DNA of 32,869 nucleotides from Alphaproteobacteria bacterium (GTDB taxonomy: Bacteria; Pseudomonadota; Alphaproteobacteria; UBA6615), in assembly GCA_028279245.1 (NCBI GenBank), contig JANQOE010000038.1:1-32869 (forward strand), given 5' to 3'. Both the position numbers and the translations under genes were made by a program. A model generated the notes under the pieces. That model was not told where the DNA came from and did not search any database. It was given only the letters and a program-made list of their open reading frames with translations. Below are positions 15,208 through 24,425 of the stretch, in pieces (position 1 is the first letter of the stretch; each line of letters opens with the position of its first letter).

Positions 15208-16404
15208 ATGTCCGCCTCGCTGAACAGTTTCGCCGACCTCCTCGCCCCCTTTCCCGAGGAACGGTTCTTCGCCGAGTTCCACGACCAGCGTCCGCTCCAC
15301 ATCCCGGCGGAGACGCCAGGCAAGTTCGCCGACGTGATGAACTGGGACATGCTGAACCAGATCCTCAACATGACCGCGATCTGGAGCCCGGAATCCTTCC
15401 AGCTTGTCCTTGACCGCGTACCGGTGCCGGTGGCCGCATATTGCCGTGAAGCGATCGACCGCACCAATCGCACCAGCCTCCAGCCCGACGCTGAAAAGGT
15501 CCGCGCCTTGCTCAAACAGGGGGCGTCTCTTGTTGCCAACGACATTGACACGCTGACCCCAGGCCTCGCCAACGCCGCCAACATCCTGGAGCGCACCCTA
15601 GGGGGTAAGACTCAGAGCAACCTGTACTGCTCATGGCGTGAACGGCCAGCGTTCGCTACCCACTTCGACACCCACGAGGTCTTCGCGCTTCACGTGGAAG
15701 GCGAGAAGACCTGGCGTATCTACGAAGGACGGGTCGACCGGCCGATCGCCCACCCCGCGTATAAGAGCCTCGATGAGGACTTCCATGACGCGCACAAAGG
15801 CGCGGTCCTGATGGAAGTGACCCTGCGTCCTGGCGACCTCCTATACATTCCGCGCGGCCAATACCACGATGCCCTGGCTTCATCTGCCGGCACGGTGCAT
15901 GTCGCATTCGGGGTGACTCACGTCATCGGGATGGACTTCATCAACATCCTGCTGGCCCACTCAGTTTCAAATCCCGCTTTCCGGACAAACTTTCCACTGC
16001 CGCACGCCGGCGAAGACGCTTTGCGACGGCACGTCGAACACTTGGTCGAGGAGTTGGCGGCAACGGCCCGCACCAAGGCCGTGATGGAAGATATCCATCG
16101 GTTTCGAGACAGTTTTGCTTATCCGCGCGGTGGCTACGCCCTGCCCAATCTGGCCGACCCCGACGGTGGCTTTACCGTTCGGGATGGGCTCAGTATCACG
16201 TCACATGAAGGTCGCCCGAGCGTTGAGACATCGAAAGGCACCTTGGTGGTGCCGCAACAGTTCGTGCCAATGGTGGAGTGGATCCTATCCCGCCAGGCCT
16301 TCGGGGCAGAGGAGTTGAGGGCAGCGTTTCCGAAGACCTCGTCAGAGCAACTTCAACAGATGCTCGCCCACCTCGCGTCGGCCGGCATCCTTATCTCACA
16401 CTAG
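15208..16404 (+). CDS. JmjC/cupin-type Fe(II) 2-oxoglutarate oxygenase
   Basis: This 398-residue protein belongs to the cupin_4/JmjC superfamily, which includes the ribosomal-protein hydroxylase RoxA (YcfD). The iron triad is visible as His152-x-Asp154 (THFDTH) and His220 (RGQYHDA), on strands spaced as expected. A Lys in Glu-Lys-Thr-Trp-Arg-Ile-Tyr is the probable 2-oxoglutarate contact. A C-terminal helical region (about 260-398) with a winged-helix look follows, as in bacterial ribosomal oxygenases. ATG 15208 is chosen just before Phe-Ala-Asp-Leu-Leu; ATG 15196 is equally possible, while earlier starts overlap the upstream gene. The target is not readable: ribosomal protein or small peptide are the main options. 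Confidence 0.88.
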   Translation: MSASLNSFADLLAPFPEERFFAEFHDQRPLHIPAETPGKFADVMNWDMLNQILNMTAIWSPESFQLVLDRVPVPVAAYCREAIDRTNRTSLQPDAEKVRALLKQGASLVANDIDTLTPGLANAANILERTLGGKTQSNLYCSWRERPAFATHFDTHEVFALHVEGEKTWRIYEGRVDRPIAHPAYKSLDEDFHDAHKGAVLMEVTLRPGDLLYIPRGQYHDALASSAGTVHVAFGVTHVIGMDFINILLAHSVSNPAFRTNFPLPHAGEDALRRHVEHLVEELAATARTKAVMEDIHRFRDSFAYPRGGYALPNLADPDGGFTVRDGLSITSHEGRPSVETSKGTLVVPQQFVPMVEWILSRQAFGAEELRAAFPKTSSEQLQQMLAHLASAGILISH

Positions 16405-16485
16405 GTCACAGCACAGCGAACGACTGCCGCGGTTATCGTGCCCCATCAATGGTTTGGGGCGACTAGCGGCCAAACACCGTCAAGA

Positions 16486-16513
16486 TTGTGACTCCTCTGC
16501 AACACCATATGAC
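16486..16513 (+). promoter_or_regulatory. Possible porin promoter
   Basis: TTGTGA (16486-16491) and TATGAC (16508-16513) stand 16 bp apart in the 274-nt gap before the porin; each matches the consensus at 4 of 6 bases. This would give a leader of about 160 nt. The rest of the gap holds no gene I can support. Weak call. Confidence 0.25.
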
Positions 16514-16678
16514 AAACGTTGCAATCCGGCCACTCCGCCGTTGCGAGCCCCGGAAAGACAGGCTCTTATGCCCTCGGCCCCACGGGAATTCCGGTCCACG
16601 CTTGCGTGTCGGCAGCTTCCGACGAGGCCGAGAGAGGGAAACGCGGACGCAAAGTCCAGATCTGGAGGTCCATTGACC

Positions 16679-17779
16679 ATGAAGAAGGTCCTACTAGCCA
16701 GCACCGCGTTGGCCGGCGCTTCGCTTCTGGCGACGTCTGCGAATGCGGGTACGCCAATCGTTGGCGACGACCAAGAAGTGACGATCAGCGGTAATGTTCG
16801 ATTCTCAGTATATGCCGCCGACCAAGATGTCGAACTATCGGCTAACAGTTCGGATCGCGGTTACAAGTTCGAAACCGACGAAAGCGAAGTAAAGTTCGCC
16901 GCCCGCTCCCAGGCGGATAACGGCTTGGAGTTTGGCCTGGAGATCGAAATCCAGACCCAACCCGACGACACGACCAACACCGACGAAGCATGGGTCTTCC
17001 TGCAATTTGAAGGCGCCGGCCGTGTGGAGTTGGGTGACCAGGATGGCGCAGCCGATCGTATCTTCGTTGATGCGTCGGACGTGATGGCTGGTCGCGGTGG
17101 GTTTGACGGCCCAATCGGTGACTTCTTCAACTTCGGTGCCGGCGGTGTTACCGGCCCGGGAATCGCCTTCACGGGTGATGCAACCAAAATCACTTACTTC
17201 ACGCCTCGTTTCGGCGGATTCCAGGCTGGTGCGTCATTCACACCGGACACTGGTCAGAATGGCAGTGAAACTGAGTCCTCAAACGGCGGTGACCAAGAGA
17301 GTGCTATTTCTCTTGGCGCTAACTTCAAGCAGACCTTCAACAATGTGGGCGTGACGATTGCCGCGACCGCAGAGTTCGGTGATGACGAAGACGGCGCTCA
17401 GGAAGACTCTGAAATCTATGGCATCGGCGCCAACGTCAGCTTTGCTGGCTTCGAGGTTGGCGCTGGTTACGTTGATCGCGGAGACACTGGAGTAGCCGTG
17501 AACGGCGCCGGTGACGGCGGATCTTGGTGGGATATTGGCGCAAGCTACTCCACCGGTCCCTGGAAAATTGGCGCAGGTGCGTTCTTCAGCGAAACCGACA
17601 CCGGCACCAATGACATTGAGGTCGACATCTACTCTGTCGGAGCGACCTTCACTATAGCGGATGGTCTGGCATTGAAGGGCGATATCAACTACGCCAGCTC
17701 AGACAACGCTACTTTCACTACGACGGACACCGAAAACGAAGGCTATTTCTTCGTACTGTCCCTAGAGGCAAGCTTCTAG
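16679..17779 (+). CDS. Outer-membrane porin
   Basis: This 366-residue secreted beta-barrel starts at ATG 16679, 11 nt after a clear GGAGG. The signal peptide runs to about residue 23 (MKKVLLAS...ANA). The mature part has alternating beta strands with strong Asp/Glu content, typical of alphaproteobacterial general porins, including a Glu-Phe-Gly-Leu-Glu-Ile-Glu segment, a Phe-Gly-Gly-Phe-Gln-Ala-Gly-Ala segment, and C-terminal Leu-Glu-Ala-Ser-Phe with the terminal aromatic needed for BAM-dependent assembly. It would let small hydrophilic solutes cross the outer membrane. The very acidic composition fits a marine or salt-tolerant host (inference). It is monocistronic: a 274-nt leader region before it and a strong terminator 21 nt after it. 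Confidence 0.92.
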   Translation: MKKVLLASTALAGASLLATSANAGTPIVGDDQEVTISGNVRFSVYAADQDVELSANSSDRGYKFETDESEVKFAARSQADNGLEFGLEIEIQTQPDDTTNTDEAWVFLQFEGAGRVELGDQDGAADRIFVDASDVMAGRGGFDGPIGDFFNFGAGGVTGPGIAFTGDATKITYFTPRFGGFQAGASFTPDTGQNGSETESSNGGDQESAISLGANFKQTFNNVGVTIAATAEFGDDEDGAQEDSEIYGIGANVSFAGFEVGAGYVDRGDTGVAVNGAGDGGSWWDIGASYSTGPWKIGAGAFFSETDTGTNDIEVDIYSVGATFTIADGLALKGDINYASSDNATFTTTDTENEGYFFVLSLEASF

Positions 17780-17800
17780 ACAGACTTCGAATAGTCGCCT

Positions 17801-17836
17801 AAAGGGCGGTGGCCAATGCCACCGCCCTTTTTATTT
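17801..17836 (+). terminator. Strong intrinsic terminator of the porin gene
   Basis: AAAGGGCGGTGGC (17801-17813) and its exact complement GCCACCGCCCTTT (17818-17830) form a 13-bp stem with a CAAT loop, running into TTATTT. It lies 21 nt after the porin stop codon. Confidence 0.95.
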
Positions 17837-17900
17837 GAGCCTTTACAGACATTGAGGACAAAGACTACGGTCTGGGCACTGGACCAAGGACACATTCCTC

Positions 17901-18434
17901 ATGACCAAATCAGTCCTGCACACCACGCTTCTGGCAATGAGCGTCAGTCTTGCTCTGGTCGCCTGTGAGGGGGTTAGATCCGAAGCGCCGGATACCCTCC
18001 AAACGACCGAGGAAAAGCGGGAGAACATTGGGAAGCTTTTCGGTGAGGATGCTTTCACGTTCAGTTTCGGCGGCGACCGGGAGCAGGGCGGCGCGGCCGG
18101 TCCGGGGGCGGGCATTGGGGTAAACGGGTTCCTGTGGCGCGCCAGTCTCGACACAATGTCCTTTATTCCCCTGGCGTCCGCGGATCCATTTGGGGGTGTT
18201 ATCATCTCCGACTGGTACGCCCCGCCGGAAAGCCCGAATGAGCGTTTCAAGGTCACGGTCTACATTTTGGGTACCCAACTCCGGTCGGACGGTATTCGGG
18301 CCGCTGTTTTCCGCCAGGAACGCCTCGGCGAGGCCGATTGGGCGGATGCACCGGTCGCGCAAGAAACCTCGGTTCAGCTTGAAGATGCCATCCTTACCCG
18401 GGCCCGGCAGCTTCGGGTCGCCAGCCTCCAGTAA
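17901..18434 (+). CDS. DUF3576 lipoprotein
   Basis: This 177-residue protein has a lipoprotein signal peptide with lipobox Leu-Val-Ala-Cys at residues 19-22. It then carries the DUF3576 features Gly-Ile-Gly-Val-Asn-Gly-Phe-Leu-Trp-Arg-Ala, DPFGGVIISDWY, and a Phe-Lys-Val-Thr-Val-Tyr-Ile strand. It is expected to be anchored in the outer membrane facing the periplasm. The family is confined largely to alphaproteobacteria and is regularly found just before leuS and lptE, as here (69 nt to leuS). That placement suggests a link to envelope assembly, but no activity is established. The stop of the upstream transcript at the porin terminator means it has its own promoter, which I could not pin down. 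Confidence 0.9.
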   Translation: MTKSVLHTTLLAMSVSLALVACEGVRSEAPDTLQTTEEKRENIGKLFGEDAFTFSFGGDREQGGAAGPGAGIGVNGFLWRASLDTMSFIPLASADPFGGVIISDWYAPPESPNERFKVTVYILGTQLRSDGIRAAVFRQERLGEADWADAPVAQETSVQLEDAILTRARQLRVASLQ

Positions 18435-18503
18435 GAAAGACACTCTATAAGAACGGTCGACGGGTGACGTGCGCCCGTCCATAGGCATTGGCGAGCAAGT
18501 CGT

Positions 18504-21062
18504 ATGGCGCGATACAATTTTCGGGAATCGGAGCGGAGGTGGCAGCGGGCGTGGGATGAGCGTCAAGTGTTCGCCGCGGCAGACGCGTCGGACCGACAGA
18601 AGTACTATGTTCTGGAGATGTTCCCATATCCATCGGGACGGATCCACATGGGGCATCTGCGCAATTACACGATGGGCGACGTCATCGCCAGGTACAAGCG
18701 TGCGCAGGGATTCAACGTATTGCATCCGATGGGTTGGGACGCCTTTGGCCTGCCCGCCGAAAACGCCGCGATGGAAAAAGGCGTACACCCAGCCGAGTGG
18801 ACCCGCGCCAACATCGACACGATGCGGGGCCAACTCAAGCTCATGGGGTTGTCCCTCGATTGGTCGCGCGAGCTGGCCACTTGTGACCCGGACTACTACG
18901 GCCAACAGCAGAAGATCTTTCTCGCGGCCCTGAAGTCGAAACTCGCCTATCGCCAAGAGAGTTGGGTGAATTGGGACCCGGTCGATCACACGGTGCTGGC
19001 CAACGAACAAGTCATCGAGGGCAAAGGCTGGCGCTCCGGCGCGCCGGTCGAGCGGCGCAAGTTGTTCCAGTGGTTTTTCAGGATTACCGCGTTTCGCGAC
19101 GAGCTGTTAGCCGCGTTGCAGCGGCTGCCGCGCTGGCCCAACAAAGTTCGGGTCATGCAGGAGCGCTGGATCGGCCGGTCCGAAGGCGCATTTGTCGACT
19201 TCCCAATCACCGGTCGGTCCGAGCCCCTGCGCGTCTTCACAACCCGGCCGGATACCTTGTTCGGTGCGAGCTTTTGCGCCATCGCCGCGGACCACCCATT
19301 GGCCGAGGAGTTGGCGAAGAACAGTGCCGGCTTGGGCGACTTCATCGCCGAGTGCCGCCAACTCGGCACCAGTGAAGAGGTCATCGAACAGGCGGAGAAA
19401 CGCGGTTACGACACCGGACTCCGGGCGAAACACCCGTTCTCGTCCGGCCAAGACCTGCCGGTCTACGTCGCCAACTTCGTCTTGATGGGTTACGGGACGG
19501 GGGCGATTTTCGGCTGCCCCGCCCACGACCAGCGTGACCTGGATTTCGCGAACAAGTACCAGCTACCCGTCAAGCCGGTGGTGATCCCGGCCACCGCCGA
19601 CCCGGAATCATACCGGGTCACTGACGAGGCGTATCTCGGCGAGGGCCGGTTGGCCAACTCCGGTTTCCTGGACGGCCTCGATGTGGACGCAGCCAAGCGG
19701 GCCGCGATTGCGAAACTCGAGGACTCGTCCCAAGGCGAAGGCACAATCACCTACCGCCTGCGCGATTGGGGTGTCTCACGCCAGCGCTACTGGGGCTGCC
19801 CGATCCCGGTAATCCATTGCGATCACTGCGGCATCGTGCCCGTGCCGGATGAGGACCTTCCGGTAAAGCTACCCGACGACGTTGATATCACCGAACCCGG
19901 CAATGCGCTCGACCGCCATCCAACCTGGAAGCATGTGGCTTGCCCCATCTGCGGCCGGGCTGCGCTGCGCGACACCGACACCTTGGATACATTCGTCGAC
20001 TCGTCCTGGTACTTCGCCCGCTTCTGCGCGCCAGAAGCCCCCGAGCCAGTCGACCGGCAGGCCGCCGACTATTGGTTACCGGTCGACCAATATATTGGCG
20101 GCGTTGAGCATGCCATATTGCACCTGCTCTATGCACGTTTCTTCATGCGCGCCATGCGCCAGGCAGGCTACCTGAAGGTTGACGAGCCATTCGACGGCCT
20201 CTTCACCCAGGGCATGGTCAACCACTCGACCTACCAAACCGCGGACGGCGTCTGGGTACAGCCGTCGGAAGTCGTGCGCAACGAAGACGGCAGCTATGCG
20301 CTTGCCGAAAATGCCGCGCCAGTCACCGTCGGCCGCGTCGAAAAAATGTCGAAGTCGAAGAAGAACGTCGTCGACCCATCCGACGTCATCGACGCCTTCG
20401 GCGCCGACACGGCGCGCTGGTTCATCTTGTCCGATAGCCCGCCGGATCGCGACATGGAATGGACCGACGCCGGCGTGCAGGGCGCCTTCCGTTTCGTGAA
20501 CCGCGTGTCACGGCTGGTTGAGCAAACGCTTCCGAAGCTTCCGGCTTGCGGCACCCCACTGGCCGACGATCTGAGCGACTCCGCGGTAACGATGCTGCGA
20601 ACCATCCACCAAACGATCGCCAACGTGACTGCGGACGTCGAGTCCTTCCATTTCAACCGCGCGGTGGCCCGGCTCTACGAGCTGACCAACCTGTTGGCCA
20701 AAGCCGACGACAGCATTCATCCGACCGTGCTGCGCAAGGCAATCGAGTCCCTTGTATTGCTGATCAGTCCGATGATGCCGCATCTGGCCGAAGAAGTGTG
20801 GGAGCAGCTGGGTCACAAGACTTGGGTCATCGACACGCCCTGGCCAAAAGCGGATCCAGCGTTCCTAGTGAACGAAACAGTGACGATCGCCGTGCAAGTC
20901 AATGGTAAGCTGCGCGGTAAGATCGATATCGCGCGGGACAGCGAAGAGGACGATGTGCGGGAAGCAGCGCGTACCGTAGAGAATGTAGCGACGGCGATTG
21001 CCGGGCGCCCGTTACGGCGTGCCATCGTCGTGCCGAACCGATTGGTGAACTTCGTTGTCTAG
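18504..21062 (+). CDS. leuS: Leucyl-tRNA synthetase
   Basis: This 852-residue class I synthetase charges tRNA-Leu in the cytoplasm; E. coli LeuRS is about 860 residues, so it is full length. The HIGH motif is HMGH (48-51) and the KMSKS loop is exact at 614-618. The CP1 editing domain is present, with [10 protein letters not shown] near residue 245 and GCPAHDQRD near 338-346. A zinc-type pair, CDHC and CPIC, follows around 440-490, and the anticodon and C-terminal domains are complete. The stop codon overlaps the lptE start by 8 nt. No T-box or leader peptide was seen in the 69-nt gap upstream. Confidence 0.98.
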   Translation: MARYNFRESERRWQRAWDERQVFAAADASDRQKYYVLEMFPYPSGRIHMGHLRNYTMGDVIARYKRAQGFNVLHPMGWDAFGLPAENAAMEKGVHPAEWTRANIDTMRGQLKLMGLSLDWSRELATCDPDYYGQQQKIFLAALKSKLAYRQESWVNWDPVDHTVLANEQVIEGKGWRSGAPVERRKLFQWFFRITAFRDELLAALQRLPRWPNKVRVMQERWIGRSEGAFVDFPITGRSEPLRVFTTRPDTLFGASFCAIAADHPLAEELAKNSAGLGDFIAECRQLGTSEEVIEQAEKRGYDTGLRAKHPFSSGQDLPVYVANFVLMGYGTGAIFGCPAHDQRDLDFANKYQLPVKPVVIPATADPESYRVTDEAYLGEGRLANSGFLDGLDVDAAKRAAIAKLEDSSQGEGTITYRLRDWGVSRQRYWGCPIPVIHCDHCGIVPVPDEDLPVKLPDDVDITEPGNALDRHPTWKHVACPICGRAALRDTDTLDTFVDSSWYFARFCAPEAPEPVDRQAADYWLPVDQYIGGVEHAILHLLYARFFMRAMRQAGYLKVDEPFDGLFTQGMVNHSTYQTADGVWVQPSEVVRNEDGSYALAENAAPVTVGRVEKMSKSKKNVVDPSDVIDAFGADTARWFILSDSPPDRDMEWTDAGVQGAFRFVNRVSRLVEQTLPKLPACGTPLADDLSDSAVTMLRTIHQTIANVTADVESFHFNRAVARLYELTNLLAKADDSIHPTVLRKAIESLVLLISPMMPHLAEEVWEQLGHKTWVIDTPWPKADPAFLVNETVTIAVQVNGKLRGKIDIARDSEEDDVREAARTVENVATAIAGRPLRRAIVVPNRLVNFVV

Positions 21063-21567
21063 CCGCCGCCTGGGGCCAATTGCCGCCGTACTTCTGCTCG
21101 CGACGGTCACCGCCTGCGGGTTCCGGCCACTCTACGGCCCGACAGCGGACGGCCGGCCCGAAACACTCGAGAAGCTCTCGGCGGTCTCAGTTGGCCGGAT
21201 CCAAGACCGCACCGGCCAGCTTGTCCGCAACGAGCTACTCAACCGGATCAATCCGCGCGGACAACCCGCAAATCCATCGGTCCACCTCAGCGTCAATGTG
21301 AACGAGTCGATTCAGAATCTGGCGGTGCAGCGGGACGAAACCGCAACCCGGGCCAACCTGATCCTGCAAGCATCATTCAAACTCACCGACACGGACACGA
21401 GCGACCTGTTGTTTGAAGGGAACGTGCAGTCCATCGCCAGCTACAACATCTCGACCTCGGCTGACTTCGCCACACTGTCGGCCGAGACCGATGCGCGTCG
21501 CCGTGGCGCCAGCGATCTGGCGGATGAGATAACGGCCCGCGTCGCCATCTTTCTAGCCCAGCGCTAG
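21055..21567 (+). CDS. lptE: LPS-assembly lipoprotein LptE
   Basis: This 170-residue outer-membrane lipoprotein plugs the LptD barrel and helps place lipopolysaccharide in the outer leaflet. It starts at TTG 21055, inside the last codons of leuS; this is the only start that keeps the signal peptide, whose lipobox ends Val-Thr-Ala-Cys (Cys21). After the lipid site comes CGFRPLYG, the family's hallmark. An Arg-Asn-Glu-Leu-Leu helix follows, then two long beta segments ending in a C-terminal helix with Asp-Glu-Ile. Its length suits alphaproteobacterial LptE. The 8-nt overlap with leuS and the 4-nt gap to holA show a coupled leuS-lptE-holA unit. Confidence 0.92.
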   Translation: MSSRRLGPIAAVLLLATVTACGFRPLYGPTADGRPETLEKLSAVSVGRIQDRTGQLVRNELLNRINPRGQPANPSVHLSVNVNESIQNLAVQRDETATRANLILQASFKLTDTDTSDLLFEGNVQSIASYNISTSADFATLSAETDARRRGASDLADEITARVAIFLAQR

Positions 21568-21571
21568 GGCA

Positions 21572-22603
21572 TTGAAGGTAAGCGCTCAACAAGCCGACGG
21601 TTTCATCAAGTCACCGCCGGCGGCCGTCCGCGCTATCCTCGTTTTCGGTCCGAACCACGGCATGGTGCGCGAACGTGTCGACCGCCTGGTTGTCGACTGC
21701 GCCGGCGACCGCCACGATCCGTTCCGCGTCGTCGAACTGACCAGCGACGACCTGAAGTCCGACCCCGCCCGTCTTGCCGATGAGGCCGCCGCCTTCTCGA
21801 TGACAGGAGGGCGCCGGGCGATTGTTGTCGACAATCCAGGCGAGGAAGCGACACAGCTGTGCAAATCGGCGATCGACAGCGGCACCGCCGACGCCTTGAT
21901 CGTCCTGCAAGCAGGCGAACTCCGCCCCCAGTCCAAACTGCGCAAACTGTTCGAAAGCGAGAAAGAAGCCGCGGCGATCCCTTGTTATGACGATTCCGAA
22001 AGCGATCTCGCGGCGCTGGTTGAGACGGGTCTAGCCGAACACAGCATTTCGATTGACCCGGATGCGATCGCCATCCTGACCGCCCACCTCGGCCCGGATC
22101 GTCAACTGGTACGCGCGGAGGTTGCCAAACTCGCGCTCTACGCTGGCGACCAAAAACGGCTGACCGAAACGGATGTCCGCGCCACCATTGGCAACGCCTC
22201 CGCCTTCGTCCTCGACGACCTGGTGCAAGCCGCCGCGACCGGCGATCAGCCTGCTGTCGAAACAGCGTTGCAGCGCGCCTGGCGTGCCGAGGCCGCGCCG
22301 GTCGCTGTCATCCGCGCGTTGCAACGGCATCTCCAGCGCCTCAATCATGTTGCCGCGCGCGTCGCCACTGGCGCGGACACAAAGGAAGCCATGCGCAGCC
22401 TGCGGCCGCCGGTTTTCTGGAAGCAGGAGCAGCAGTTTCGTGCGCAGCTCCGGGCCTGGTCGCCGCACGCGTTGTCCGAGGCAACCGCCAGACTCCTCGA
22501 TGCGGAAGTCGAGTTGAAACTTGGTCAAGCGCCCGACCGAAGTGCCTGCGCCCGGGCCGTCATGTCACTGGCACAAATGGCCGCGCGCCAACGGCGTCAC
22601 TAG
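21572..22603 (+). CDS. holA: DNA polymerase III delta subunit
   Basis: This 343-residue clamp-loader subunit opens the beta sliding clamp and carries it to primed DNA. It starts at TTG 21572, only 4 nt after lptE; Met-Lys-Val-Ser-Ala-Gln-Gln-Ala-Asp is the usual N-terminus of alphaproteobacterial HolA. The AAA-like domain is marked by LVFGPNHGMVRERV (about 24-37), a degenerate nucleotide loop as expected for delta. The C-terminal domain has Val-Ile-Arg-Ala-Leu-Gln-Arg-His and a closing Ala-Arg-Ala-Val-Met-Ser-Leu helix. Its stop codon overlaps that of parB on the opposite strand through a shared CTAG, with no terminator between. Confidence 0.93.
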   Translation: MKVSAQQADGFIKSPPAAVRAILVFGPNHGMVRERVDRLVVDCAGDRHDPFRVVELTSDDLKSDPARLADEAAAFSMTGGRRAIVVDNPGEEATQLCKSAIDSGTADALIVLQAGELRPQSKLRKLFESEKEAAAIPCYDDSESDLAALVETGLAEHSISIDPDAIAILTAHLGPDRQLVRAEVAKLALYAGDQKRLTETDVRATIGNASAFVLDDLVQAAATGDQPAVETALQRAWRAEAAPVAVIRALQRHLQRLNHVAARVATGADTKEAMRSLRPPVFWKQEQQFRAQLRAWSPHALSEATARLLDAEVELKLGQAPDRSACARAVMSLAQMAARQRRH

Positions 22604-23577
22604 GTAGCAGGCGTCTCCGGAATGTCCCCCGGCCCCTCAGCTAGCGCCGAAACATCGATCCCGTCACCCACCTCATCTTCGAGGACCAGCGGCGCCTGAC
22701 TGCCGGCGGCGCCCTGACTCAGCCGGTGCAGCACATCGTCGAGCTGCTCGAGCGTCTGATAGTTAATGGTGAGCGACCCGCCCTTCCCGTGGAACCTGAT
22801 GTTCACCGCCAAACCCAACAGACCGGAAAGGTCCCGTTCCAGCGCTAAGGTGTCAGCATCTTTCTCTTTGCGGGGCGCCGGCACCTTCTGTGAACCACCT
22901 TTGGCCTGCTGCGCTAATCGTTCCGCTTGCCGAACGTTTAGGCCGCGCGCTGCAATTTGCTGCGCCAGGGCCTCCGGATTCTCCGCCCCGACCAGTGTGC
23001 GGGCATGACCTGCCGTCAAAACGCCGGAATCGACCATCTCCTTCACCTTGTCCGGCAAGGACAGCAATCGCAGCATGTTGGCGACGTGGGATCGGCTCTT
23101 GCTGATGACCTGTGCCAGCGCCTCCTGCGTGTGGGAGAACTCGTCCATCAACCGCTGATAGGCAATCGCCTCTTCAAGTGGCGTCAGATTCTCGCGCTGC
23201 AGGTTCTCAATCAGCGCAATCTCGAGCGTGTCCTTGTCGGACAGCTCCTTGGTGACGACCGGCACCTCATGCAGCTGCGCCTGCTGCGCCGCCCGCCAGC
23301 GCCGCTCACCCGCTACGATCTCGTAACGATCCGGATTGTCCGGATGGGCCCGGACCAGGATCGGCTGAAGAACGCCTTTTTCACGGATCGAGGCGACCAA
23401 CGCCGCCATCTCTTCGGCGTCGAAGTTGCGCCGTGGTTGGTACCGGCCGGGCTCTAGGTGCTCGATCGGGACCGTGTTGCTGGCCAGGGTTGGCTGTTCT
23501 GCATCCTGGTCATCACTATCGTCGCCGAGCAACGCGGACAAGCCGCGGCCCAAGCCTCTTTGTCGCCCGTCGCTCAT
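22600..23577 (-). CDS. parB: Chromosome-partitioning protein ParB
   Basis: This 325-residue CTP-dependent DNA clamp nucleates on parS and spreads to mark the origin region for segregation. ATG 23577 overlaps the parA stop as ATGA. Residues 8-18 (GLGRGLSALLG) are the ParA-interacting N-terminal motif. The CTP-binding core holds PGRYQPRRNF (43-52), GERRWR (90-95) and ENLQRENL (124-131). The helix-turn-helix that reads parS is about 150-171 (TQEALAQVISKSRSHVANM). The C-terminal dimerisation domain is intact. Two good parS sites lie 1.4 and 3.4 kb away in the same block, so the full system is here. Confidence 0.97.
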   Translation of the reverse strand: MSDGRQRGLGRGLSALLGDDSDDQDAEQPTLASNTVPIEHLEPGRYQPRRNFDAEEMAALVASIREKGVLQPILVRAHPDNPDRYEIVAGERRWRAAQQAQLHEVPVVTKELSDKDTLEIALIENLQRENLTPLEEAIAYQRLMDEFSHTQEALAQVISKSRSHVANMLRLLSLPDKVKEMVDSGVLTAGHARTLVGAENPEALAQQIAARGLNVRQAERLAQQAKGGSQKVPAPRKEKDADTLALERDLSGLLGLAVNIRFHGKGGSLTINYQTLEQLDDVLHRLSQGAAGSQAPLVLEDEVGDGIDVSALAEGPGDIPETPAT

Positions 23578-24425
23578 GGCACCAGCCGGGTTTGACGCAG
23601 ATCCTCCTCCCGCCGCAGCACCTCGCTCGCCAACCGCAAGTATGCCTGGGCGCCGGTGCACCGCATATCGTAGAGCAGCACCGGTTTCCCGTGCGACGGC
23701 GCTTCCGAAACCCGAATATTCCTGGGAATGACGGTGCGATAGACCTTGTCGCCGAAGAAATCGCGAACATCGCCCTCGACATGTCCGCTGAGCTTGTTGC
23801 GCTTGTCGTACATGGTGAGGACGAGGCCCTGGAGCTCCAGGCGGGGGTTAAACACCTTGCGAACCCGGTCGATCGTCCGCTTTAGGTGGCTCAGGCCCTC
23901 GAGAGCGAAGAACTCGCACTGCATCGGCACCAACACCGCATCTGCCGCGACCAACGCATTAAGAGTGAGGATGCCCAGGGCTGGCGGGCAGTCGATGAGC
24001 ACGTAATCATATTGCGTGGCCTGGCCCATGAAGGCCTCCCGCAGCCTGAACTCGCGGCGCTCGGCGTCTACCAGCTCGAGCTCCGCCCCGGCCAGATCTA
24101 CCGAAGCGGGAACAAGGCGGAGCCTCGGCACGCGTGTGTCGACGGTGGCGGCATCCACCTCCAGCTCGTCCACTAGCATCGCATAAGAGCCACGCCCGCG
24201 CGCCCCGCGGTCGATGCCCAGGCCGGTACTGGCATTGCCCTGCGGATCCAGGTCGACCAACAGCACCCGTTGCTCGCAGGCCGCCAGCGCCGTGGCAAGA
24301 TTGATCGCCGTGGTCGTTTTTCCGACCCCGCCTTTTTGATTCGCTATCGCAATGATCCGCGGCGCACCGGCAAGCGTCGACACGGCGCCCAGTGTTTCGC
24401 TAGTTGTAGAGCCGACTTCAGGCAT
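23574..24425 (-). CDS. parA: Chromosome-partitioning ATPase ParA (Soj)
   Basis: This 283-residue Walker-type ATPase forms a gradient on the nucleoid that pulls ParB-parS complexes apart. The deviant Walker A KGGVGKTT is at 31-38, Walker A-prime appears as LLVDLDPQGN with the switch Asp, and Walker B as YVLIDCPPALG. The frame is open upstream, but ATG 24425 is chosen: it overlaps the rsmG stop by 8 nt and leaves a short 22-residue leader before the first strand, normal for alphaproteobacterial ParA. Coupled to rsmG upstream and parB downstream. Confidence 0.97.
   Translation of the reverse strand: MPEVGSTTSETLGAVSTLAGAPRIIAIANQKGGVGKTTTAINLATALAACEQRVLLVDLDPQGNASTGLGIDRGARGRGSYAMLVDELEVDAATVDTRVPRLRLVPASVDLAGAELELVDAERREFRLREAFMGQATQYDYVLIDCPPALGILTLNALVAADAVLVPMQCEFFALEGLSHLKRTIDRVRKVFNPRLELQGLVLTMYDKRNKLSGHVEGDVRDFFGDKVYRTVIPRNIRVSEAPSHGKPVLLYDMRCTGAQAYLRLASEVLRREEDLRQTRLVP

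Noticed and set aside
15668..15705. Near-palindrome around CTTCACGTGGAAG resembling parS
   Set aside because: It lies in the JmjC gene and departs from the parS core at several fixed bases; CACGTG with short arms is expected by chance in GC-rich DNA.
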